In this document: piece by piece, positions 33,254-42,300 of the stretch
Layout of the letters: the number at the start of each line of letters is the position of its first letter
How positions within the stretch are numbered: position 1 is the stretch's first letter
DNA from: MR-S7 sp000400995
Lineage (GTDB): Bacteria; Pseudomonadota; Gammaproteobacteria; Burkholderiales; Burkholderiaceae_C
NCBI RefSeq assembly: GCF_045291395.1
Contig: NZ_CP152342.1
Location: 1,860,001-1,924,000, forward strand
Direction: 5' to 3'
Length of the DNA: 64,000 nt
Position numbers and translations under genes: made by a program
Notes under the pieces: generated by a model
The model's database searches: none
What the model saw: only the letters and a program-made list of their open reading frames with translations
What the model was told of the DNA's origin: nothing

Positions 33254-36200
33254 TCACACCTTGCGCACCTGCACCGGCAGTCCCTGGCGCACCACGGCGC
33301 CCGACACCCAGTCGATCCACACGTTGTCCCTGGCGGGCCGCGTGGGGTCGGCGAAGCCCAGGGCGTTGAGGTTCACGCCGTTGCCGTGCTGCGGGTTGCG
33401 GGCCATGGGCTGGCCGTCCACGGTGTGGGCCGCGGCGCCCAACTGCGTGTGGCCGTAGCCGTATTCGATGGCGATGGCGCCCCGGGCGATGCCGCCGCGC
33501 ACCAGGGCCACGCCTTGCACGCTGCTGCCGGGGGTGCGCACCTCGATGCGGTCGCCGTTGGCGATGCCCAGCCGCGCCGCGTCTTCCTGGTTCAGGCTGA
33601 TGGGGTTGTGCGGATGCACCTGGCGCAGGCGCGAGGCGCCGATCGACATGCTGCTCATCAGGTTGGACTTGTAGCTGCTCATGGTGAGCGGCCAGTCCTC
33701 CTCGGGGTAGTGCGCGCGCATGCTGCTGCCGTCGGCGAAGCGCGTGGGGTACCACGTGGGGCAGCCCGCGTAGCGCTCGCCGGTCATGGAGTGGCGCATC
33801 CTGGCCAGGCCTTCGTGCCAGAGCTGCACGGGGAACTTGTGCGCGGCCTTGACGTGCTCGCCCTGCCAGGCGTCCTCGATCCGGTCGAAGCGCCCGCCAC
33901 GGCTCATCACCATGGCCACGCGGCGCACTTCCTCGGGCAGCAGGCGCTGCTGCAGCGCGGGCATCCAGCGCGCCAGGCCGGTGAGGGCGATGTCGTCGTC
34001 GCTGGCCTCGGGCACGGGCTTGCCGGCCTGGTAGGCGATGTTGCACATGCCGCGCAGGTAGAAGTCCTCGGGGGTTTCCAGGTCGAGCGGCGTGCCGTCC
34101 TTTGTGCTCATGGCGTTCTTGCCGAAGCCGGGCAGGCCGAGCTGTTTGGCGACGGCGAAGACGAAGGTCTCGAAGCCCACGGGCCGGCCCTCGGCGGTTT
34201 TTGCCGTGGCGGCATCGACCACGGGCCAGCGCACGGTGCTGCTCTTGGCCACCACGTCGGCCCAGGGCGCGCCGATGCCCCAGCTCTCGTAGGTCACGGT
34301 GTCGGGCACGATGTAGTCGGCCAGGGCCGAGGTCTCGTTGATGAACGGGTCCACCGAGACGAACAGCGGCAGCTTCTTCGGGTCCTTGAGCGCCGCCGCC
34401 AGCGTGTTCTCGAAGCCGCAGATGGCGTACACCGGGTTGCTCATGTGGTTGATCCACGCTTTCACCGGGTAGGGGTAGCCCAGCAGGCCGGCGGCCAGCA
34501 TCTCGCTGGAGAGGCCGCCGGGCGCCGGGTACCACGGCGCCTGGGCGGGGTAGGGGTTCTGGCCCGCGTCCTTCCTGCGCTTGAACTCGCTGGTCTTCTC
34601 GTAGGGAAAGCGCGTGCGCGACAGCGCCACGCCCGTGGCCTTCACCGCGCCCTCGAACTGCGCGAAGTTGTAGCGCGGCCCGGGGCCGAAGGGGCCGAAC
34701 GGCCCCGCGTCCAGCACCCAGCCGCCCTGGACGTTGAGGTTGCCGATCAGGTTGTTCAGCATGGCGATGGCGTAGGCCGTGTAGAAGCCCGCGCCGCTCA
34801 TGGTGCCGCCGTGCGAGTTGGCCACGGCCTGCTTGCCGTGGCTGGTGAATTCGCGCGCCAGGTCCTCGATGTCCTGCACGGGCACGCCGCACAGGTCGGA
34901 ATACTCCTGCAGCGTCTTGCGCCGCGCCTCCTCGCGCAGCTTCACGAACGCGCTGCAGACGGGGATGGGCGCGCCGCCGCCCGGCGGCGTAAAGTCGCGC
35001 TCCACCGCCAGCGCGGCGCTCTGCGCGGTGGTGTGGGACACCAGCGTGCCGTCGGCGAGCTGCACCACGTACACGTCCTCGGCGGGCGTTTTCTCGTCAA
35101 TGGGCGCAGGCATCGGCAGGCCGATGTCGGCGCCGCGCAGGAACTGGCCGTAGCGCGGGTGACGGGGGTCGTTGACCAGCAGGTGCGTGGCGTTGCTCCA
35201 GCTGGCTTCGCCGGCCGCCGCCATGGCCGCCGGGCCGGGCTGGGTGAGGAACGCGGCGTCGTAGCGCGCGTGGTCGATGATCCAGCGGATCATGCCCATC
35301 ACCAGCGCCAGGTCGGTGGCGGGCTTGATGGGCAGCCAGCGGTTGTTGTCGCCCGCCGCGTGGCTGGACGACATGGGCAGCACGGGCGACACCACCACGT
35401 AGCGGTAGGTGTTCTCCGCGCGCGCGCGGGCCTCGGACAGCTCGCGCCCCATGCGCTGGAACGGGTTGCCCGCCTGTGCGGGCGCGGTGCCGATGAACAG
35501 GCCGAAGCGCGAGTTCTTCCAGTCCGGCTTGCCGTGCGGCATGCCGGGAATGTTGCCCAGCGCCGCCGCCGTGCCCACGCGGTAGGTCTGGCCGCAGTAG
35601 GCGCCGTGGTTGGCCACGTTCACCGTGCCGAAGGACTGGCGCGCGAAGCGGTTGATGAGCGGCGTGCGGCCTTCGTTGGAGGCGTCGGTCACCAGCAGTT
35701 GGTTGGCCCTGGGGCCGTATTCGGGGTTCTCGGGGTCGATCGGCGTCTTCACGTCGCGGATGGCGGCGAGACCTTCCACGTGGCCCTCGCCGAACAGGTC
35801 GCCGCCCTCGCAGATTTCCTTGACCAGCTGCTCGAACGGGATCGTCTTCCACTGGCCCGATCCGCGCGGCCCCACGCGCTTGAGCGGCGCGAGCACGCGG
35901 TGCGCGGCCGTCTGGTGCTCGAACATGGCCGAGCCGCGCGCGCAGCTCGTGGCGCGGCCTTCCAGGCCGTTGTCGCCGCCGAGCTGGGCGTAGACCTCGC
36001 GCACCGGCGTCTCCATGGGCGCGTGGTGCGTGGTCGCCAGGGGGTGGTAGGGGTTGCCGGCCACGCGCAGGATGCGGTTGTGCGCGGTGTCCACGCGCAC
36101 GCGGATGCCGCACTGCGTCCAGCAGCCCAGGCAGCTCGATGGGCTGACCACCTGGCCCGGCTGGGTCGTGAGCTGGCCGGTCGTGGGGTCGATGCGGAAT

Positions 36201-36403
36201 TCGGGCGTGAGCGCATTGCCGCGCGTAGCGCTTTGCGTGGCCGTGCCGGAGGTGCCGGCGACCAGGCCCTTGGCGCCGCGCGCCAGGGTCTCGCCATAGC
36301 CCGCGGCGAAGGCGGCCAGGCCGCCGGCCACGGCGCCGCCGCGCAGCAGCAGGCGCCGGCGTTCGCGTTCAGGGGATTCGGTGGGGGTGTTCTTGTCGGT
36401 CAT
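33254..36403 (-). CDS. ttrA: Tetrathionate-reductase-like molybdopterin oxidoreductase, catalytic subunit
   Basis: This 1049-residue exported molybdoenzyme has a twin-arginine signal (ERERRRLLLRGGAVAGG). Cys91, Cys94, Cys98 and Cys154 would hold a [4Fe-4S] cluster. Cys270 in NHGAYCGQTYR is at the molybdenum-ligand position, as in TtrA/ArrA-type enzymes and unlike Ser or SeCys relatives. The C-terminal molydopterin-binding region has NPISLNQEDAARLGI and NGDRIEVRTP. Gene order ttrB-ttrC-ttrA matches Salmonella. The electron acceptor (tetrathionate or another oxidised sulfur or arsenic compound) is inferred. It starts 89 bases after the ttrC stop, across repeat R7. Confidence 0.8.
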   Translation of the reverse strand: MTDKNTPTESPERERRRLLLRGGAVAGGLAAFAAGYGETLARGAKGLVAGTSGTATQSATRGNALTPEFRIDPTTGQLTTQPGQVVSPSSCLGCWTQCGIRVRVDTAHNRILRVAGNPYHPLATTHHAPMETPVREVYAQLGGDNGLEGRATSCARGSAMFEHQTAAHRVLAPLKRVGPRGSGQWKTIPFEQLVKEICEGGDLFGEGHVEGLAAIRDVKTPIDPENPEYGPRANQLLVTDASNEGRTPLINRFARQSFGTVNVANHGAYCGQTYRVGTAAALGNIPGMPHGKPDWKNSRFGLFIGTAPAQAGNPFQRMGRELSEARARAENTYRYVVVSPVLPMSSSHAAGDNNRWLPIKPATDLALVMGMIRWIIDHARYDAAFLTQPGPAAMAAAGEASWSNATHLLVNDPRHPRYGQFLRGADIGLPMPAPIDEKTPAEDVYVVQLADGTLVSHTTAQSAALAVERDFTPPGGGAPIPVCSAFVKLREEARRKTLQEYSDLCGVPVQDIEDLAREFTSHGKQAVANSHGGTMSGAGFYTAYAIAMLNNLIGNLNVQGGWVLDAGPFGPFGPGPRYNFAQFEGAVKATGVALSRTRFPYEKTSEFKRRKDAGQNPYPAQAPWYPAPGGLSSEMLAAGLLGYPYPVKAWINHMSNPVYAICGFENTLAAALKDPKKLPLFVSVDPFINETSALADYIVPDTVTYESWGIGAPWADVVAKSSTVRWPVVDAATAKTAEGRPVGFETFVFAVAKQLGLPGFGKNAMSTKDGTPLDLETPEDFYLRGMCNIAYQAGKPVPEASDDDIALTGLARWMPALQQRLLPEEVRRVAMVMSRGGRFDRIEDAWQGEHVKAAHKFPVQLWHEGLARMRHSMTGERYAGCPTWYPTRFADGSSMRAHYPEEDWPLTMSSYKSNLMSSMSIGASRLRQVHPHNPISLNQEDAARLGIANGDRIEVRTPGSSVQGVALVRGGIARGAIAIEYGYGHTQLGAAAHTVDGQPMARNPQHGNGVNLNALGFADPTRPARDNVWIDWVSGAVVRQGLPVQVRKV

Positions 36404-36440
36404 ATGCGCCTTTCGCGGGACAGCGCGTTGCTATGGTTCA

Positions 36441-36486
36441 GATAGCTGCTTGCGCTTGCCCCTTTTGGGTTGGAGGCTGATTTGGC
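36441..36486 (+). repeat. Dispersed composite palindromic repeat, copy R7
   Basis: It reads GATAGCTGCTTGCGCTTGCC, then CCTTTTGGGTTGGAGGCTGA and TTTGGC, the variant with GGGTTGG as right arm. A GCTATGGTTCAGATAGC head palindrome starts at 36430. It lies between the ttrC stop (36493) and the ttrA start (36403), inside an operon. Confidence 0.8.
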
Positions 36487-36492
36487 TGTGAT

Positions 36493-37530
36493 TCAGGCAG
36501 CGTGGCCCTGGCGGGCGGGGAACAGCTCCAGCGCCCAGCCCGCCATGGCCACCAGCGCCACGCACAGGCCGGCCACGCCCAGCATGCCCAGCAGGCCGTC
36601 GCCGCCCAGCGGCATGTGGTACAGGTACAGGCCCGCGCCGAACTTGGGCACGCCCTGCACGCCCATGAACAGCGCCCAGCGGAAGGCCCAGGCACTGGCT
36701 GCGAGGCCCACGCCCAGCACCAGCGTGTAGCCCGGCGCGTCCAGCCGGCGGCGCCCGCGCAGCAGCGCGCCGAGCACGGCGGCGCCGAACACGGCCGAGC
36801 CCAGCATCGTCAGGCGCCACACGGGGAAGTCGCGCCACAGGCGCAGTGCGGCGTTGAACGACGGGCTGTCGCCCCGCAGCCCCGCGAGCACCCAGGCCAG
36901 CGCCACGGCCGCCAGCGCCGCGGCCAGCAGCAGCCCCAGGACGCGCAGCCGCTGCAGCGCGGCGGTGCCGGGGCGCAGGCTGGCGGGCAGAAAGCGTTCC
37001 AGCACGAAGGCCGCGCCCACGGTGGCCAGCCAGCCGGTCAGCGCCAGGTTCACCGGCACCCACAGCGTGTGCCACAGCGGGCGCGCGCGGATCACCATCA
37101 TCTCGGCGCCGGTGTAGAAGGTGATGGACAGGGCCGACAGCGCCAGCAGCGGCGCCAGCGCGCGCATCCAGCCCACGCGGCCCAGCCACCAGCTCGCGCA
37201 CAGTGCGATGCCGAGGGTGACGAACACCGGCAGCAGCAGCGCACCCACCGACATCCACGACCATGGCGTGAAGTGCGCATAGAAATGCCAGAAGCGCGCG
37301 GGCTGGTGCAGGTCGGCCAGCAGCGACACGGGGGCGGCGACCACGCTCACCGCCAGGGTGAGCACGGCCACGGGCAGCAGGCGGCGCAGGGGGCCGCCCG
37401 CCGGCGCCCAGGCGCACAGCGCGGCCAGCAGCGCCGCGCCCGTGGCCACGCCGGCCAGGAAGAAGTACTGCACGGCCCAGGGCAGCCAGGCGGCCTCGTA
37501 GTGCGGGGTGAGGAGTTCGATGATCTGCAT
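36493..37530 (-). CDS. ttrC: NrfD/TtrC-type membrane quinol-oxidising subunit
   Basis: This 345-residue inner-membrane protein of the NrfD/PsrC family has about nine hydrophobic helices, starting with WAVQYFFLAGVATGAALLAAL, and conserved SITFYTGAEMMVIRARPLW. It would anchor the TtrB-TtrA complex and pass electrons from quinol to TtrB. ATG 37530 is preceded by AAGGGGAAA. It follows ttrB after 14 bases. Confidence 0.85.
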   Translation of the reverse strand: MQIIELLTPHYEAAWLPWAVQYFFLAGVATGAALLAALCAWAPAGGPLRRLLPVAVLTLAVSVVAAPVSLLADLHQPARFWHFYAHFTPWSWMSVGALLLPVFVTLGIALCASWWLGRVGWMRALAPLLALSALSITFYTGAEMMVIRARPLWHTLWVPVNLALTGWLATVGAAFVLERFLPASLRPGTAALQRLRVLGLLLAAALAAVALAWVLAGLRGDSPSFNAALRLWRDFPVWRLTMLGSAVFGAAVLGALLRGRRRLDAPGYTLVLGVGLAASAWAFRWALFMGVQGVPKFGAGLYLYHMPLGGDGLLGMLGVAGLCVALVAMAGWALELFPARQGHAA

Positions 37531-37544
37531 GGTGCATTTCCCCT

Positions 37545-38327
37545 TCAGTGCTCGGCCACCAGGCGCACGCTGGCCTGGCCGTCCACGCCGTTGACGAATG
37601 CATCGGGCAGGCCGATGTAGAACACGCGCGGCGCGGTCTTCATGCCGGGCTTGAGCACCTTGATCGCGTCCTGGTGTTCTGCCAGGCGGCGGTTGATCTC
37701 GCTGTCCGGATCTTGAAGGTCGCCGATCACGCGCGCACCGCCCACGCAGCTCTCCACGCAGGCGGGCAGCAGCCCGGCCTCCAGCCGGTGCTCGCAGAAG
37801 GTGCACTTGTCGGCGGTCTGCGTCTCGTGGTTGATGAAGCGCGCGTCGTACGGGCAGGCCTGCACGCAGTAGCCGCAGCCCACGCAGCGCTCGTTGTCCA
37901 CCAGCACGATGCCGTCGGTGCGCTGGAACGTGGCCTGCACCGGGCACACGGGCACGCAAGGCGGCTCGTCGCAGTGGTTGCACAGGCGCGGCAGGCTGAC
38001 CATGGCGGGCGCGGCTTCGCCGGGCAGATCGACCTCGTACTGCAGCACCGTGGTGCGGAACTGGCCGATGGGCGGCTGGTTCTCCACCGAGCAGCTCACC
38101 GTGCAGGCCTGGCAGCCGATGCATTTGCGCAGGTCCACCAGCATGCCGAAGCGCTTGCCCTCCATGCCGGGGCGGCGCGGAGGCTGGAAGCCGGCCGGCG
38201 CCGCCGCGGCCGGACCGGCGGTGCCTGCGAGGCCGAAGGCCGTGGCCAGGCCCACGAGTTCCTGGAGGAAGGCGCGCTTGCCGGTTCGCGCCGGGGCGGG
38301 GCGTGGGGGTGTGATGCAGTCAGGCAT
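37545..38327 (-). CDS. ttrB: TtrB-type 4Fe-4S ferredoxin electron-transfer subunit
   Basis: This 260-residue protein has four cysteine motifs for four [4Fe-4S] clusters: CIGCQACTVSC, CNHCDEPPCVPVCP, CVGCGYCVQACP and CTFCEHR...PACVESC. Residues 15-45 form a hydrophobic exported N-terminus (KRAFLQELVGLATAFGLAG) without a clear RR, so it may be co-exported with TtrA. It is the first gene of the ttrBCA operon. A candidate FNR site lies 59 bases upstream of ATG 38327, in unusually AT-rich DNA. Confidence 0.88.
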   Translation of the reverse strand: MPDCITPPRPAPARTGKRAFLQELVGLATAFGLAGTAGPAAAAPAGFQPPRRPGMEGKRFGMLVDLRKCIGCQACTVSCSVENQPPIGQFRTTVLQYEVDLPGEAAPAMVSLPRLCNHCDEPPCVPVCPVQATFQRTDGIVLVDNERCVGCGYCVQACPYDARFINHETQTADKCTFCEHRLEAGLLPACVESCVGGARVIGDLQDPDSEINRRLAEHQDAIKVLKPGMKTAPRVFYIGLPDAFVNGVDGQASVRLVAEH

Positions 38328-38656
38328 GAATATGGGGTTTCTGATTTATGTGGGTTTTATTATTCTTTTATCAGGCATATTCAATTTGACGCCAATCAAA
38401 TCAAATGATGGATTTTCTGCGGCATTAATTAGAATAAACTTTCCTATATTAATGATGCTTTATTAATGAAGTATTAAATAAATCCGAGCATGCCGCTCGG
38501 CATTGCGGGGCAATGGTTTACAGGGCCGCGCCCGACGCCGCCGCGAGGGCCGGCGAATATTCGGATGGAAGGCGTAGCGGGGATATATCCCGCTGCACAG
38601 ACATATTCGGGCAGGGCCATCGGGCTGCCTCGCCATCAAGGGCGATACAGTGGGGC
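38328..38656. other. Intergenic region with a strongly AT-rich part (38328 to about 38490)
   Basis: This 329-base gap separates divergent ttrB and the 2H phosphoesterase gene. The first about 160 bases are roughly one-third G+C by eye, against about two-thirds elsewhere, and hold the likely ttr promoter and FNR-like site. On the plus strand a 47-codon frame (ATG 38326 to stop at 38466) would encode MNMGFLIYVGFIILLSGIF and more, one hydrophobic helix; I see no good ribosome-binding site for it. CCGAGC-ATGCC-GCTCGG at about 38481-38498 is a short hairpin. The remaining part to 38656 shows nothing I can name. Confidence 0.6.
38358..38399 (-). promoter_or_regulatory. FNR/ANR-like site and AT-rich -10 region of the ttr operon
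   Basis: TTGAC-GCCA-ATCAA at 38386-38399 differs by one base from the FNR consensus TTGAT-N4-ATCAA. If it is centred at -41.5, transcription would start near 38351, 24 bases before the ttrB ATG, and a TATAAT-like ATAATA/AATAAT lies at about 38358-38364 on the minus strand. The spacing fits a class II FNR-activated promoter. Confidence 0.6.
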
Positions 38657-39256
38657 ATGGACGCACGCCAGCAGCCGCTCGCCGGCATGGAGCCCGAGGC
38701 TTCGCGGCTCCACCATCTGTTCTTCGCGGTGCTGCCCGGGCCCCGGGCGGCGGATGCGGCCGTCTGCCTTGTGCAGGTGCTGATCGCGCGACATGGCCTG
38801 CAGGCACGGGTGCGGGCGCAGCGGCTGCACGCCACGCTGCTGTCCCTGGGCTGGGAGGGGACGTTGTCCAGCGAGCGGGTGGCTTGGGCGCGGGCGGCGG
38901 CGCAGCGCGTGGTGGCGCCGGCATTCACGCTGCGGTTCGACCGCGTGCTGAGTTTTCGTGGGGCGCCGCATCGCAAGCGCCCCTGCGTGCTGTGCGGGCC
39001 GCCCGGCGCGCAGGGCGGCTTCATGGCGTTGCATGAGGCGCTGCACACCGCACTGTGGCCCGCAGCGCCCGTGCCCGACACCACGCCGCACATGACGCTG
39101 TGCTACAGCCACCAGCCTGTGCCCGAGGCGCCGGTGCCGCCCATCGCATGGACGGTGTGCAGCTTCGCGCTGCTGCACAACCTGCGCGGCTCGCCCGGCC
39201 CCTACGAGTGCTTGGGCACCTGGGCCCTGGCAGGGCCGCATGAGCTATCGAAATAG
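38657..39256 (+). CDS. 2H-family RNA ligase / 2',3'-cyclic phosphodiesterase (ThpR-like)
   Basis: This 199-residue protein has the two HxT motifs of the 2H superfamily: LHATLLSLG near residue 58 and PHMTLCYS near residue 150. LHHLFFAVLPGP at the N-terminus is the usual first strand. ThpR proteins open 2',3'-cyclic phosphates, and in vitro they join tRNA halves. ATG 38657 was chosen; a later ATG at residue 11 is possible. The last residues and the TAG stop (39254-39256) are encoded by the head palindrome of repeat R8. Confidence 0.85.
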   Translation: MDARQQPLAGMEPEASRLHHLFFAVLPGPRAADAAVCLVQVLIARHGLQARVRAQRLHATLLSLGWEGTLSSERVAWARAAAQRVVAPAFTLRFDRVLSFRGAPHRKRPCVLCGPPGAQGGFMALHEALHTALWPAAPVPDTTPHMTLCYSHQPVPEAPVPPIAWTVCSFALLHNLRGSPGPYECLGTWALAGPHELSK

Positions 39257-39301
39257 GAGCTGCCAGCGCTTGCCGGAAAAGCGCTGGAGGCCTGTTTGGC
39301 C
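39252..39301 (+). repeat. Dispersed composite palindromic repeat, copy R8
   Basis: It reads AATAGGAGCTGCCAGCGCTT, then GCCGGAAAAGCGCTGGAGGC and CTGTTTGGCC, with a near-perfect CCAGCGCTT/AAGCGCTGG stem. The TAG stop of the 2H phosphoesterase gene lies in its GCTATCGAAATAGGAGC head. It sits between that gene and the convergent putA. Confidence 0.85.
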
Positions 39302-39310
39302 TGAATCCGC

Positions 39311-42300
39311 TCAGGCCATCGTCATCAGGCTCGCATTGCCGCCGGCGGCGGCGGTGTTCACGCTCACGGCGCGCTCCAGCACCAGGCGGGTAAGCGCCTG
39401 GGCCGGGTCCTGCACGTCCAGGGCCGTGACGCCGACGATGGGGCCATGGCGGCGCGCCACCTGGTGGCTGACCGCGTGCAGCGCTTGCGTGGTGCCGGTG
39501 TGCAGCACGGCGTCGAAGGCGGCGCCCTCGCGGGTCCAGTCGGGCAGCAGGCCCACGCGGGCCTGCACTTCGCGCGGCAGCGTGGCGGCCAGGGGCTGGG
39601 ACTCCTGCGGCCACAGGGCCTGGGCGCCCACGGCGAGGGCGGCGCTCAGTTGCAGCAGGCGCGTGGCGTCGTCGTCGGCCAGGCACAGCACGCGGTCGCG
39701 CGGCAGCACGCGATATTCGTTGCGCTCGCCGGTGGGGCCGGGCAGGGTGGCCACCAGCCCGGCGCAGGCGGCCTGGGCGTGGGCGGCGCAGGCCTGCGCC
39801 AGCGCGGGCTTGCCTTGGGCCTGGGCCCAGGCGGCGAGGGCGCGCAGGGGTTCCTGCAGCGGGGCCTGGGCGGTGGCATCCGGCGCTTTCGCGGCGGTGG
39901 CGGCGATGGCCGCGCGCGCCGCGCCGGCCGGGTGGCGCGAGAGCAGGCGCAGCAGGTACAGCGGCCCGCCAGCCTTGGGGCCGGTGCCCGACAGCCCTTC
40001 GCCGCCGAAGGGCTGCACGCCCACCACGGCGCCGACCATGTTGCGGTTCACGTAGATGTTGCCGGCGTGGGCGCGGCGCAGCACGTGCGCCACGGTTTCG
40101 TCGATGCGCGTGTGCAGGCCCTGTGTGAGGCCGTAGCCCGTGGCGTTGATCTGGCCGAGCAGGGTGTCGAGCTGGTCGCGCCCGTAGCGCACCACGTGCA
40201 GCACGGGGCCGAAGACTTCGCGGGTGAGTTCGGCGATGCCTTCCAGCTCGATCAGCGTGGGCGGCACGAAGGTGCCCTGCGCGCAGTCGCTCAAACCGGT
40301 GGTGCCCTGGAACACGCGCCGGCCCTGGCCGCGCAGGCGCTCGATGTGCTGGGTGATGCCGGCGCGCGCTTCCTCGTCGATCACCGGGCCCACGTCCACC
40401 GCGAGCTGGGCGGGGTTGCCCAGGCGCAGTTCCTGCATGGCGCCGCGCAGCATGGCCAGCAGGCGGTCGGCGCAGTCGCTCTGCACGCACAGCACGCGCA
40501 GCGCGGAGCAGCGCTGGCCCGCGCTGTCGAAGGCGGAGGTGACCACGTCGGCCACCACCTGCTCCAGCAGGGCGGAGGAGTCCACGATCATGGCGTTCTG
40601 CCCGCCGGTCTCGGCGATCAGCGGCACGGGCTGGCCGCGCGCGTCCAGGCGGCCGGCCAGGCTGCGCTGCAGGATGCGCGCGACGTCGGTGGAGCCGGTG
40701 AACATCACGCCCATGACGCGCGCATCGCCCACCAGGCGCGCGCCCACGGTTTCGCCCCGGCCGGGCAGCAGTTGCACGGCGGCCGCGGGCACGCCGGCCT
40801 GGTGCAGCAGGCGCACGGCCTCGTGGGCGACGAGCGGGGTCTGCTCGGCGGGCTTGGCGAGCACCACGTTGCCGGCGGCCAGCGCGGCGGCGACCTGGCC
40901 CATGAAGATGGCCAGCGGGAAGTTCCACGGGCTGATGCAGGCCACGGGGCCCAGGGGCTGGTGGGAGGCGTTGTCGAAGTGGCCCTCCACCTGCGCGGCG
41001 TAGTAGCGCAGGAAGTCCACGGCCTCGCGCACCTCGGCCACGGCGTTGCCGCAGGTCTTGCCGGCCTCGCGCATCAGCAGGGCCAGCAGGCGGGGCATGT
41101 GCTGCTCCAGCGCGTCGCCGGTGGCGCGCAGCAGGCGGGCGCGCTCGGCGGGCGGGGTGGCGGCCCACGCGGATTGGGCGGCCGCGGCGGCGTTCAGGGC
41201 GGCGTCCACGTCGTCGGCCGTGGCCTCCTGCACGTGGCCGGCCACGTCGCCCAGGTCGGCGGGGTTACGCACCACGGCGCGCGTGCCGGGCTGCACGGGG
41301 GCGGCGATGAGCGGGGCGGCGTCCACGGTGGGGCTGTCCGCCACGGCCTGGCCGACCTGGGCGAGCACCGGCTCGGCCGCCAGGTCCAGGCCCTGCGAGT
41401 TGGTGCGCTGCGCTCCGTAGAGCTGCGCGGGCAGCGGGATGCGCGGGTGCTTCAAGCCTGCCGCGCCTTCCAGGGCGGTGTCCGCGTCCACGGTGGCGAC
41501 GGGGTTGGCCGCTAGGTCGGCCAGCGGCAGCGTGGCGTCGGCCACGCGGTTCACGAACGAGGTGTTGGCGCCGTTCTCCAGCAGGCGGCGCACCAGGTAG
41601 GCCAGCAGCGTCTCGTGCGTGCCCACGGGGGCGTAGATGCGGCAGGGGCGCTCGCCCACCACCTGCTCGTACAGCGGCTCGCCCATGCCGTGCAGGCACT
41701 GGAATTCGTACTGGCCGCTCTGGTAGCTGGCGGGGCCGGCCAGTTCGTAGATGGTGGCCAGCGTCTGTGCGTTGTGCGTGGCGAATTGGGGGTAGACCGC
41801 GTCGGGCGCGGCCAGCAGCTTGCGCGCGCAGGCGATGTAGGAGATGTCGGTGTGCGCCTTGCGCGTGTAGACGGGGTAGTCCTGCAGGCCGTCCACCTGG
41901 GCGCGCTTGATCTCGCTGTCCCAGTAGGCGCCCTTGACCAGGCGCACCATCAGGCGGTGGCCGCTGCGGCGCGCCAGATCTACACAGAAGTCGATGACGA
42001 ACGGGCAGCGCTTCTGGTAGGCCTGGATGACGAAGCCGATGCCGTTCCAGCCCGCCAGCGAGGGCGCGTGGCACAGGCGCTCCAGCAGATCCAGCGAGAG
42101 TTCGAGCCGGTCGGCCTCCTCGGCGTCGATGTTCAGGCCGATGTCGTAGCCGCGCGCCAGCTCGGCGAGCTGCAGCACGCGCGGGTACAGCTCGTCCATC
42201 ACGCGCTGCCACTGCGCGCGTTGGTAGCGCGGGTGCAGGGCGCTGAGCTTGATGGAGATGCCCGGCCCTTCATAGACGCCGCGCCCGGCGCTGGCCTTGC

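Noticed and set aside
33254..36403. Formate dehydrogenase or nitrate reductase as identity of the Mo enzyme
   Set aside because: The Cys in NHGAYCGQTYR, the ttrB-ttrC-ttrA order and the 1049-residue length match TtrA-type enzymes better. There is no SeCys and no NarH/NarI-type partner.
33068..36445. Plus-strand reading frame of 1125 codons opposite ttrA
   Set aside because: The complementary strand encodes a complete molybdoenzyme with signal peptide and cluster Cys. The plus-strand translation has no domain and is His/Val/Gly-rich as expected for an antisense frame.
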